Notes under the pieces: model-generated | Database searches by the model: none | The model's input: the letters and a program-made list of their open reading frames with translations, nothing else | What the model was told of the DNA's origin: nothing | Made by a program: the position numbers and the translations under genes | Assembly: GCF_003096355.1 (NCBI RefSeq) | Contig: NZ_QEKI01000008.1 | Span: 1-64,000 of the forward strand | Source: Pontibacter virosus | GTDB lineage: Bacteria > Bacteroidota > Bacteroidia > Cytophagales > Hymenobacteraceae | Length of the DNA stretch: 64,000 nt | Reading direction: 5' to 3' | In this document: one piece after another, positions 33,772-40,666 of the stretch | Layout: the number at the start of each line of letters is the position of its first letter | Numbering within the stretch: the stretch's first letter is position 1

Positions 33772-34539
33772 ATGACATTAATTGATTCGCACGCACACAT
33801 CTATTCAGAGCAGTTTAAGCAGGACCGCGACGAGGCGCTTGCACGGGCGCTGGCCGAGGGGGTTGAGAAGATCTATATGCCCAACATCGACCATACCTCC
33901 ATCGATGTGTTGCTGGAAACGGAGCAGAAGCACCCCGAGCAATGCATTTCCATGATGGGCCTGCACCCGACTTCGGTAAACAAGGATTTTGAGCAGGAGC
34001 TATACCTGGTGGAGGAGTGGCTCGGCAAGCGAAGGTTTGCGGCTGTGGGAGAGTGCGGCATCGATCTGTATTGGGATAAGACTTTTCTGCCACAGCAGCA
34101 GGAGGCGCTGAAAGTGCAGGTGGAACTGGCCAGGAAGTACCAACTCCCGATCGTGCTCCACACCCGCGACTCTTTTGACGAAACCTACGAGATCATCGCG
34201 GCTGCGCAGGATGGCAGTTTGAAAGGTATATTTCACTGTTTTTCGGGCACAGAGGATCAGGCCGCAAAGGTTAAGGAACTTGGTTTTCTGATGGGTATAG
34301 GCGGCGTGTCTACTTTTAAAAACGGTGGCCTTGACAAAGTGCTGCCGCATGTGCAACTGGATGACCTGGTACTGGAAACCGATTGCCCCTACCTGGCGCC
34401 CGTCCCGCACCGGGGTAAACGCAACGAGCCCGTATACCTGCCCTTAGTGGCCCGCCGCGTGGCTGAACTGATGCAGAAACCAGTAGAGGAAGTGGCTGCC
34501 ACCACGACTCGCAATGCCCTCAACCTCTTCAAACTCTAA
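33772..34539 (+). CDS. TatD family hydrolase
   Basis: Metal-dependent hydrolase of 255 aa (TatD/YcfH type), a DNase/RNase or D-aminoacyl-tRNA-related enzyme in other bacteria. Metal ligands: DSHAHIYSEQF, GECGIDLYWDKTF, LHTRDSFDET, IFHCFSGTEDQ and ETDCPYLAPVPHRGKRNEP. Normal length. The L-asparaginase gene follows after 3 bp. Confidence 0.95.
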   Translation: MTLIDSHAHIYSEQFKQDRDEALARALAEGVEKIYMPNIDHTSIDVLLETEQKHPEQCISMMGLHPTSVNKDFEQELYLVEEWLGKRRFAAVGECGIDLYWDKTFLPQQQEALKVQVELARKYQLPIVLHTRDSFDETYEIIAAAQDGSLKGIFHCFSGTEDQAAKVKELGFLMGIGGVSTFKNGGLDKVLPHVQLDDLVLETDCPYLAPVPHRGKRNEPVYLPLVARRVAELMQKPVEEVAATTTRNALNLFKL

Positions 34540-34542
34540 GCG

Positions 34543-35607
34543 ATGAACGTAGTCAAAACCAGCATCGACACTGCCGCACCTGCGCACTCCGATGCCTCCA
34601 TTCTGATCATTTATACCGGTGGCACAGTAGGTATGGTATATGATGAAAAGCATAGCCTGGTGCCTTTCAATTTTAGCCAGATACTGGAGAAGGTTCCTGA
34701 ACTGAGCAATTTTAAGTACCTGCTGACGGTGCTGAGCATCGAACCGGCCATCGATTCTTCTAACGTCGCACTCAGCGACTGGCTGATGCTGGCCAACCTG
34801 ATTCGGGATAACTACGCGGACTATGATGGTTTTGTCGTACTGCACGGCACCGATACCATGGCCTACAGCGCCTCTGCACTCAGCTACCTGCTCGAGAACC
34901 TGGATAAGCCAGTTATCTTTACGGGTGCACAAGTGCCCATCGGTCGTACCCGCACCGACGCCCGCGCCAACCTGATTTCGGCCCTGCAGATAGCGGCTAC
35001 TAAAGTCAACGGCTGGAGCGTGGTGCCGGAGGTCTGTATTTATTTCCACAACCTGCTGATTCGGGGTAACCGGGCCAAGAAGGTAGAGAGCCGCCATTTC
35101 AATGCTTTTAAGTCGGAGAACTACCCGCTGCTGGCCAAAGCCGGTATCAGCATTGATTTTTATGAAAATGCCATGCTTCCGCATCCGGAAAAACCTCTGC
35201 ATGTGCATCAGCATCTGGATGACAATGTGGCCATACTGAAGCTATTTCCAGGTATAACGCCGCAGGTGATACGCGGTGTACTGGAAGCGCCGGGACTGCG
35301 TGGGGTTGTGCTTGAAACATTTGGTGCAGGCAATGCCCCCACAGCAGGCTGGCTGCTCGAGATGCTGCAAGATGCCCTGTCAAAAGGGATTTATATTCTG
35401 AACGTATCGCAGTGCGACGAGGGCAGGGTAGACCAGGGCCGCTATGAAACCAGTAAGTTTTTGCTCAACATGGGTGTGATCGGAGGTGACGATATCACGA
35501 CAGAAGCGGCGATCACGAAACTGATGTTTGTGCTGGGCCTTGACTTGCCGGCCACGCAAACCCGTGAGCTGCTTGCCAGTAACCTGCGAGGCGAGATCTC
35601 CATTTAG
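34543..35607 (+). CDS. ansA: Type I L-asparaginase
   Basis: Cytoplasmic asparaginase of 354 aa hydrolysing L-asparagine to aspartate and ammonia. The two catalytic threonine motifs are IIYTGGTVGMVYDE (about 23-36) and VLHGTDTMAYSASALSY (about 102-118), followed by VIFTGAQVPIGRTRTDARAN. No signal peptide, which fits type I. Co-transcribed with the TatD gene (3-bp gap). Confidence 0.95.
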   Translation: MNVVKTSIDTAAPAHSDASILIIYTGGTVGMVYDEKHSLVPFNFSQILEKVPELSNFKYLLTVLSIEPAIDSSNVALSDWLMLANLIRDNYADYDGFVVLHGTDTMAYSASALSYLLENLDKPVIFTGAQVPIGRTRTDARANLISALQIAATKVNGWSVVPEVCIYFHNLLIRGNRAKKVESRHFNAFKSENYPLLAKAGISIDFYENAMLPHPEKPLHVHQHLDDNVAILKLFPGITPQVIRGVLEAPGLRGVVLETFGAGNAPTAGWLLEMLQDALSKGIYILNVSQCDEGRVDQGRYETSKFLLNMGVIGGDDITTEAAITKLMFVLGLDLPATQTRELLASNLRGEISI

Positions 35608-35645
35608 CCAGACATGATTATTTATCAGGTATAGAAAGGCAAAAA

Positions 35646-35678
35646 TTTGCGATAGTTTAAGTTATTGGCGTATATTTG
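35646..35678 (+). promoter_or_regulatory. Promoter of tRNA-Ser
   Basis: TTTG (35646-35649), 21-nt spacer, TATATTTG (35671-35678): the best match in the window to the Bacteroidota housekeeping promoter. The tRNA begins 11 bases after the -7 box. Confidence 0.8.
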
Positions 35679-35688
35679 CACTCATAAT

Positions 35689-35776
35689 AGAGAGCTGTCC
35701 GAGTGGTCGAAGGAGCACGCCTGGAAAGTGTGTATACCCCAAAAGGGTATCAAGGGTTCGAATCCCTTGCTCTCTG
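35689..35776 (+). tRNA. tRNA-Ser (GGA)
   Basis: 88-nt class II tRNA. The acceptor stem AGAGAGC pairs with GCTCTCT (35769-35775), discriminator G. The anticodon stem CACGC/GTGTG encloses loop CTGGAAA with anticodon GGA (reads UCC/UCU). It has a long variable arm (TATACCCCAAAAGGGTAT) and T-loop GGTTCGAATCC. No encoded CCA. A terminator follows. Confidence 0.95.
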
Positions 35777-35786
35777 CTGCATAACC

Positions 35787-35826
35787 CAAAAGAGCCTGTA
35801 GGTGTGAACCTGCAGGCTCTTTTGTA
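35787..35826 (+). terminator. Terminator after tRNA-Ser
   Basis: AAAAGAGCCTGTAGG and CCTGCAGGCTCTTTT pair over 15 bp (one G-T) around TGTGAA, ending in TTTTG. Confidence 0.9.
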
Positions 35827-36071
35827 TTGGTTGATGTATACCTGCCGTTTACCAACTATTCACATCATACAGCAGTTAAAATCAGCAATAATACCTGGAA
35901 TTTGCAAGCAGCCAAACGTTGCTGCTTCCTGATTATCTATTATTCTTGGATTCGTGTGTTTGCTTTACTTTTTGCTGAAAAGAGGTATATTAGTATTGCA
36001 CTATGAAAGTTACTGAGAGTAATAGCCGTCGCTACCGACACATACTGAAAGGTAGCTAAGATGCTCCACAC

Positions 36072-36119
36072 ATAGTGCAGCTAGTGGGAGAAGATACTCC
36101 TGCTAGCTGATAGTTGGCC
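36072..36119 (+). repeat. Cassette B upstream hairpin element
   Basis: 48 bp matching 798-845 (minus strand) at 41 positions. GCTAGTGGGAG and CTCCTGCTAGC form an 11-bp stem (two G-T wobbles) around AAGATA. It ends AGTTGGCC, 22 bases before the orphan gene's ATG. The mismatch at the base of the stem in copy A becomes a G-C/C-G extension here. Confidence 0.75.
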
Positions 36120-36141
36120 GTGATTGGAGTTATAAATTAAG

Positions 36142-36510
36142 ATGAAGAAAATCCTTTTAGTCGCTGTAGCTCTATCTTTACAATCATATCTGTATGACCA
36201 CACAAATAATATAGAAGAGCTGGGTAGTAACTATTACTATATGGGCGACGGAAGAGAATCTCAAATCTTATTAAGTAGGAATGAAAAGAGAAGCGGTGGA
36301 CAGACTGTAGTTCCTGAAGAAGTGACTCACTACGCTTTTAATTCAGAATATATCATCGCGAGAAACATCCAAAACAGGATTAATAAAGAAGTAAAGTTCT
36401 GGATTATAGACAAAAGGCAAGGAACACAACCTGTTGCACTTGATTCTACAGAGTTTTATATAGAGCTTCAAAAGCTAAACCTTAACCTTAAACTACAAAC
36501 AAGAAAATAA
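36142..36510 (+). CDS. Small exported orphan protein, DUF3997-like
   Basis: Protein of 122 aa. MKKILLVAVALSLQSYLYDH looks like a signal peptide. The mature part (NYYYMGDGRESQILLSR, VVPEEVTHYAFNSEYIIARN, VKFWIIDKRQ, LDSTEFYIELQKLN) resembles small Bacteroidota lipoproteins related to DUF3997, from memory. In those the signal peptide ends in a lipobox Cys; here the corresponding position appears to be Tyr (codon TAT, one base from TGT), so lipidation is probably lost, or the ancestor was different. The gene is AT-rich and framed by the two cassette elements. Function unknown. Confidence 0.7.
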   Translation: MKKILLVAVALSLQSYLYDHTNNIEELGSNYYYMGDGRESQILLSRNEKRSGGQTVVPEEVTHYAFNSEYIIARNIQNRINKEVKFWIIDKRQGTQPVALDSTEFYIELQKLNLNLKLQTRK

Positions 36511-36538
36511 GCCAAAAAGGAAAAACAATTCAAGATAA

Positions 36539-36597
36539 CAAGGCACATGCTCAAGCTACGGCTTACGCCTCGCCACAGCATGTACAAGACCATAACC
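36539..36597 (+). repeat. Cassette B downstream folded element
   Basis: Outer stem ACATGCT (36545-36551) with AGCATGT (36577-36583), inner mini-hairpin GGCTTACGCC (36560-36569), tail ACAAGACC (36584-36591). It is homologous to 93-154 on the minus strand; the stem differs at two base pairs, both compensated. It begins about 30 bases after the gene's stop and ends just before the rlmH stop. Confidence 0.7.
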
Positions 36598-36601
36598 AAA
36601 C

Positions 36602-37075
36602 TCAATCATGATGGTACTTCTCGCCCCTCAGAATCGTAAAACCTCGGTATAGCTGCTCCACGAAAAACAGTCGGACCATCTGGTGCGAAAAAGTCATTTT
36701 AGAAAGTGAGATTTTGTCGTTTGCCCGCTCGTACATGGTGGGGGAAAAACCGTAAGCGCCCCCGATTATGAAGACCAGGTTGGTGGTAACGGAGTTTAGT
36801 TTCTTTTGCAGGAAGTGGGCATACTCACTAGATGTGAAGGTTTTGCCTTTCTCGTCGAGTAGCACTACATGATCACCGTCCTGAATTTTTTGCAGCAGCA
36901 GTTTTCCTTCGGCCTCTTTCAAATTATCGGCTGTGAATTTACCCCCTTGCTTCACGTCAGGTATAATTGTAAACTCGAATGAGTGGTAGTGCTTCAGCCG
37001 CTTCATATACTTCTGTATACCCTCCTCCAGAAATGCCTCGTCTGTTTTGCCGATCGCAATGAGCTTGATTTTCAT
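36602..37075 (-). CDS. rlmH: 23S rRNA (pseudouridine1915-N3)-methyltransferase
   Basis: SPOUT methyltransferase of 157 aa, the exact usual length, methylating pseudouridine 1915 in helix 69 of 23S rRNA. Start at 37075 gives MKIKLIAIGKTDEAF; a longer in-frame ORF has no family support. Conserved features are VLLDEKGKTFTSSEYA, the knotted SAM site VFIIGGAYGFSPTMYERA and the C-terminal FSHQMVRLFFVEQLYRGFTI. Confidence 0.97.
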   Translation of the reverse strand: MKIKLIAIGKTDEAFLEEGIQKYMKRLKHYHSFEFTIIPDVKQGGKFTADNLKEAEGKLLLQKIQDGDHVVLLDEKGKTFTSSEYAHFLQKKLNSVTTNLVFIIGGAYGFSPTMYERANDKISLSKMTFSHQMVRLFFVEQLYRGFTILRGEKYHHD

Positions 37076-37355
37076 GTAGCGCTTTTCCCGCCAATTTCGG
37101 TCTAAATACGCTGTTTTGCAAGCTTGCTCGAATTGGTTCAGGTATAGCAGGGCTTGCAACAGAGACGATTCGATTCTCGATTTATACTAATCAATTAACA
37201 AGCCGCTTATCGAAGGGATTTTTAAAATTCAGAAGGTAACTATTGTTTAGCTTCATTCTAAATTACTGAATAACAGCGCTCGTATGCAAACTGTTGTGGG
37301 TAAAGGCAGGTAAAAAGGTATAGTAAAACAATGTGAGACTTTAAACTTTTTAGAT

Positions 37356-37592
37356 ATGGAAGCTATATGCAATAACTGCAATCACTGGGAACAAGACCAA
37401 AACAAAGTTCAACTTCAAAGCAATGAATTTGGCCTGTGTGACGAGCTAACCGGGCAACACGCCCTGGAGCCTTCTTACGTACTGCCATTGGTGCACGAGG
37501 GACCGGAAGACAAAAAACCTAGAAGATTCGAAATGATCACAGGCGCACAGTTTGGTTGCAATCATTTCACCGAGCGCAAAGGGTGGGTATAA
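37356..37592 (+). CDS. Small cysteine-containing protein
   Basis: Protein of 78 aa that I do not recognise. CNNCNHW at the N-terminus and two later cysteines (GLCDEL and FGCNHF) could form a four-Cys zinc or Fe-S site with the local histidines. No signal peptide. A perfect hairpin terminator follows at 37619-37642. AT content is moderate. Confidence 0.7.
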   Translation: MEAICNNCNHWEQDQNKVQLQSNEFGLCDELTGQHALEPSYVLPLVHEGPEDKKPRRFEMITGAQFGCNHFTERKGWV

Positions 37593-37616
37593 ACGTACTT
37601 TTAGGCCTAAAAACAA

Positions 37617-37645
37617 ATGCCCTGCAGGAGACTGCAGGGCAAATG
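37617..37645 (+). terminator. Hairpin after the small cysteine-protein gene
   Basis: TGCCCTGCAG and CTGCAGGGCA pair around GAGA, 27 bases after the stop. No long T run, so it may be a weak or Rho-assisted terminator. Confidence 0.6.
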
Positions 37646-37741
37646 CCTAATCTAAACACAAACAACCAACACTAATATTATCTACTCAATCTTATTCTAT
37701 TCTATTCTATTATCGAGGTGTAGTCGCCTTGACGGCTGATA

Positions 37742-37990
37742 TTAGTAGCGTAGGTAGGGCACGTTGCTCATTCCTGAGAGCGAGTCAAGTATACCTACAA
37801 AATAATCGCCTATAAATAGACCAGTTCCCTTCTTTACCGCATCTGACCCTAACGTCGAATTGATTACCTCCCCATCAATAGTAGAGTACTCAATCGATTC
37901 CTCGTTTTGGGTAATGGGTTTCGATGATTTTAAGTGGTTGCGACTACCAACGTTAGTTGGCGTAGACGCAGAGTTTTCATAGGTTTTCAT
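37742..37990 (-). CDS. Hypothetical small protein
   Basis: The start at 37990 (MKTYENSASTPTN) gives 82 aa; a longer frame to 38035 is possible. Polar N-terminal half, then a C-terminal half (VKKGTGLFIGDYFVGILDSLSG) with alternating hydrophobic residues. No family recognised and no neighbours in operon. Coding status is plausible from the clean frame but not certain. Confidence 0.5.
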   Translation of the reverse strand: MKTYENSASTPTNVGSRNHLKSSKPITQNEESIEYSTIDGEVINSTLGSDAVKKGTGLFIGDYFVGILDSLSGMSNVPYLRY

Positions 37991-38194
37991 ATGACAGGTT
38001 GTGGTTTGGTTTAGTATGATACAATGATACAGCACATCCTTATCCTAACACAGGAAACATAATTGTAATAAGTAACTTGTATTTAATGTTTATTTAATAT
38101 GAATAAAATTAAATAAAATGAAATCATATAGCCCTTGTGTCTTTAAGTAGAGATATACTGGGAGCTAGATCTGATAAAAAGTAACGTGTGTTGA

Positions 38195-39280
38195 TTACTT
38201 TTTATTCTGAAGAGAACGGAGCACATAATAACTGCAAGTCTGCAGGGCTAACACGGTCAGCGAGAGTAAGGCGCCAGGTATAACCACCAGCCACCAGGCG
38301 GCAGTATTGGTGCGTATACCTGCTATCATTCTTCCCCAACTCACCAAGTCGGTACTTACGCCAATGTTCAGGAATGATAGTGTGGACTCCAACATCAGCA
38401 AACCTGCCAAGCCGAATGAAAATGCAACCAGTACTGGCCCCAGCAGGTGCGGAAGTGCATGGCGAACTAAGAGGCGCCTTTGCGTAAATCCCAGACTGGT
38501 TGCAGCCTCGAAAAAGGGCAGCTCTCTGATACGCAGCATTTCCGCTCTGACCAAACGCGCTGTTCCTGTCCAGAAGGTGAGCACCAGCAGCACAGACAAG
38601 GCCGGCAGGGTAGGAGGCACGATGGCTGCCAATACTAGTATCAGCACCAGTCTTGGAATGCTGGTCTGCACCTCAATCAGTCTCAACAACAGCTCGTCAG
38701 TAGGAAAAAAAGTTTTTTTGTTTAGCAGAGGGAGCCGTCTGAAAAGTGTTGTTAAGACAAATACCAGGACTAAGCTTACTAACACAGCCACTATACTTGT
38801 CAGAATGAAGTCAGCATAGGTTGCGCCCTGGCTGCTTAGCAGGGCCGGAAGGTAGATGCCATAATAGGCTATGGGTATCAAACCGAAAAGCAGAGCTGCC
38901 AGCAGGGCCCGGCCCATCTGCAGTCGGCGGTTACCATAAAGTCCTGCCATGGCTCCAAGTGTCAAACCAATCAGGCTGGCGATCGCCATCACAGGCAGAC
39001 TGATAGCAAATGCTGTACGGGCTCCATAAAGTGTATTGGCCAGTACATCACGTCCCAGCCCATCGGTACCGAGCCAGTGCCTGGCTTTGCCCGCATCAGC
39101 CCCCCACTCAAAAGGCGCTTGGTAAATTTGCTCCAGATCCAGTTCGTTTGGTCCATAGGCAAGCGGTAGCCAGGGTAACGCCAATGCAACTGCTGTCAGT
39201 AAAGCGAGGTATAGCAAAGCCAGTCGGAAGGCGGGTGCCGCTTGCCACAGATCATGCGCTATGTGCCACAGGTTTTTCAT
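38195..39280 (-). CDS. Peptide-type ABC transporter permease (OppC/DppC-like)
   Basis: Inner-membrane permease of 361 aa. It has an N-terminal OppC-like segment, the periplasmic sentence ARHWLGTDGLGRDVLANTLYGA typical of DppC/OppC, and about six membrane helices, including two additional hydrophobic segments between the usual ones (about 140-175). The coupling loop is FFEAATSLGFTQRRLLVRHALPHL (EAA motif). It overlaps the OppB gene by 4 bases (ATGA). Forms a heterodimer with it; no ATPase gene is adjacent. Confidence 0.92.
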   Translation of the reverse strand: MKNLWHIAHDLWQAAPAFRLALLYLALLTAVALALPWLPLAYGPNELDLEQIYQAPFEWGADAGKARHWLGTDGLGRDVLANTLYGARTAFAISLPVMAIASLIGLTLGAMAGLYGNRRLQMGRALLAALLFGLIPIAYYGIYLPALLSSQGATYADFILTSIVAVLVSLVLVFVLTTLFRRLPLLNKKTFFPTDELLLRLIEVQTSIPRLVLILVLAAIVPPTLPALSVLLVLTFWTGTARLVRAEMLRIRELPFFEAATSLGFTQRRLLVRHALPHLLGPVLVAFSFGLAGLLMLESTLSFLNIGVSTDLVSWGRMIAGIRTNTAAWWLVVIPGALLSLTVLALQTCSYYVLRSLQNKK

Positions 39281-40659
39281 GTGGCGTGCGTGCGTATGCG
39301 TGGGTCAGCCAGGGCGTAAAGCAGGTCAGACACTAGGTGCGACAGCAACCTGAAGACCGCGACAATAACGACGATGCCCACTATAATGGGGTAGTCACGT
39401 GCCAATACCGCATCGATAAGCAAACGTCCTACACCAGGTATAGCAAAAATAGTCTCGATGATAACTGCACCCGCTACCAGGGCGGGCAGAAAATCAGACA
39501 GAAGCGTGATGACAGGCAGCAGGGCATTGCGTAACATGTGGCCGCGAATGACGCGGTGCTCTGAAAGTCCTTTTGCCCGAGCCGTTCTGATGTAATCCTG
39601 ACCAGCAACTGCTACTACAGCCTGGTAAAACTGATTGGTGAGATAGGGCAAATTGGCCAGCACCAGGCAAATCATCGGGAGTGCCATAAACTGCAGCCAT
39701 TGACCGAGTTGCTCCAGCCAATTCTGGTCGTAGGCACTGTAATAACCCATACCGTAAACGGGGAAGAGCTGCAGAAAAGCTGGGCTCGCCAGCAGCACCA
39801 GCAAGAGCATCGCCAATACAAAGAGCGGAATGCTATCCAGTAAGAAGAGGGAAGGCAGAAGCGTGCTGCGCCAGATGCGGCCTGAGCGTCTTACCATCAG
39901 GATGGCCAGTTCCATGGCCAGCAAGGTGGCGAGTAGCACACTCACCAACAGCAGCCACCAGGTGTTTCCGATCGCTTCGCCCAGCACGGTGGCCACCGGA
40001 CGGCCATCTCGCAGCGAAGTGCCCAGGCTGCCTTTGAGCAAACCGGACAGCCAACGGTGGTACTGGTTTTGAGAGCCATGCCACTGCACCGACGGAAAAA
40101 GATAGGTATAGCCTGGAGAACTTGCCAGCAACTGGGCACTACTCTCCAGAAAATGGCTTTCTAAGAGTTTAGTCGTAGACAGTTGATCTGCTATACCTGC
40201 TGTGGCCTGCTCAAGTTCGGCAGCGTCTTTGTGGCTGTAAATCGTGTAAAGTTGTTCCTGTACCTGCAGGCGTTCTGTTTCGGACAGGCTTGCCTCTAAG
40301 GTCTTTGTGCTTCGGAAAAAACGGGTGGCCGCATCGGGGTCGCCATACTGCCAGGAAAGTTTTGCCAGGAAGGCACGATCGCGCTCCGGAAATACCCGGT
40401 GCAGGGTGTCGGGCAAGGCCGCAGACGTGATGCTGAAATAGAAGAGCGGGAGGTCCTGTCCGGTTGTTTTTAAAAACTGGCGATAGCTGTGTTCGCGTGA
40501 GGCTGCATCGCTGCGGCTAAAGTAGCCAGCTTCCTGCTGTGCCAGGTATGCGCTTCCAAATGCGCCAGGCATCAGTTTACTCAGCAAGAATATGGCCGAA
40601 GCAATGAACCAAAGTGTGGGTATAGCCAAAAGCAGCCGCCTGAATACAAAACTGGCCAT
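39277..40659 (-). CDS. Peptide-type ABC transporter permease (OppB/DppB-like)
   Basis: Permease of 460 aa, longer than usual OppB (about 310-340) because a helical periplasmic insertion of about 130 residues (about 60-190) follows the first membrane segment. The core contains GSLGTSLRDGRPVATVLGEA, the EAA-type loop YIRTARAKGLSEHRVIRGHMLRNALLPVI and GAVIIETIFAIPGVGRLLI. Middle gene of SBP-OppB-OppC; the stop overlaps the next start. Confidence 0.92.
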   Translation of the reverse strand: MASFVFRRLLLAIPTLWFIASAIFLLSKLMPGAFGSAYLAQQEAGYFSRSDAASREHSYRQFLKTTGQDLPLFYFSITSAALPDTLHRVFPERDRAFLAKLSWQYGDPDAATRFFRSTKTLEASLSETERLQVQEQLYTIYSHKDAAELEQATAGIADQLSTTKLLESHFLESSAQLLASSPGYTYLFPSVQWHGSQNQYHRWLSGLLKGSLGTSLRDGRPVATVLGEAIGNTWWLLLVSVLLATLLAMELAILMVRRSGRIWRSTLLPSLFLLDSIPLFVLAMLLLVLLASPAFLQLFPVYGMGYYSAYDQNWLEQLGQWLQFMALPMICLVLANLPYLTNQFYQAVVAVAGQDYIRTARAKGLSEHRVIRGHMLRNALLPVITLLSDFLPALVAGAVIIETIFAIPGVGRLLIDAVLARDYPIIVGIVVIVAVFRLLSHLVSDLLYALADPRIRTHAT

Positions 40660-40666
40660 GGCATGT

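Larger units (their letters stand above)
36072..36597 (+). mobile_element. Candidate gene cassette B (orphan gene plus conserved flanking elements)
   Basis: The unit comprises the conserved upstream hairpin element, an AT-rich orphan gene and the conserved downstream folded element. It lies between the tRNA-Ser terminator and rlmH. Its flanks are shared with the unit at 93-845 although the two genes are unrelated. TTGGC at the inner end of the upstream element is complementary to GCCAA immediately after the stop codon, mirroring GTTAGGC/GCCTAAC of cassette A. Mobility is inferred, not shown. Confidence 0.5.
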
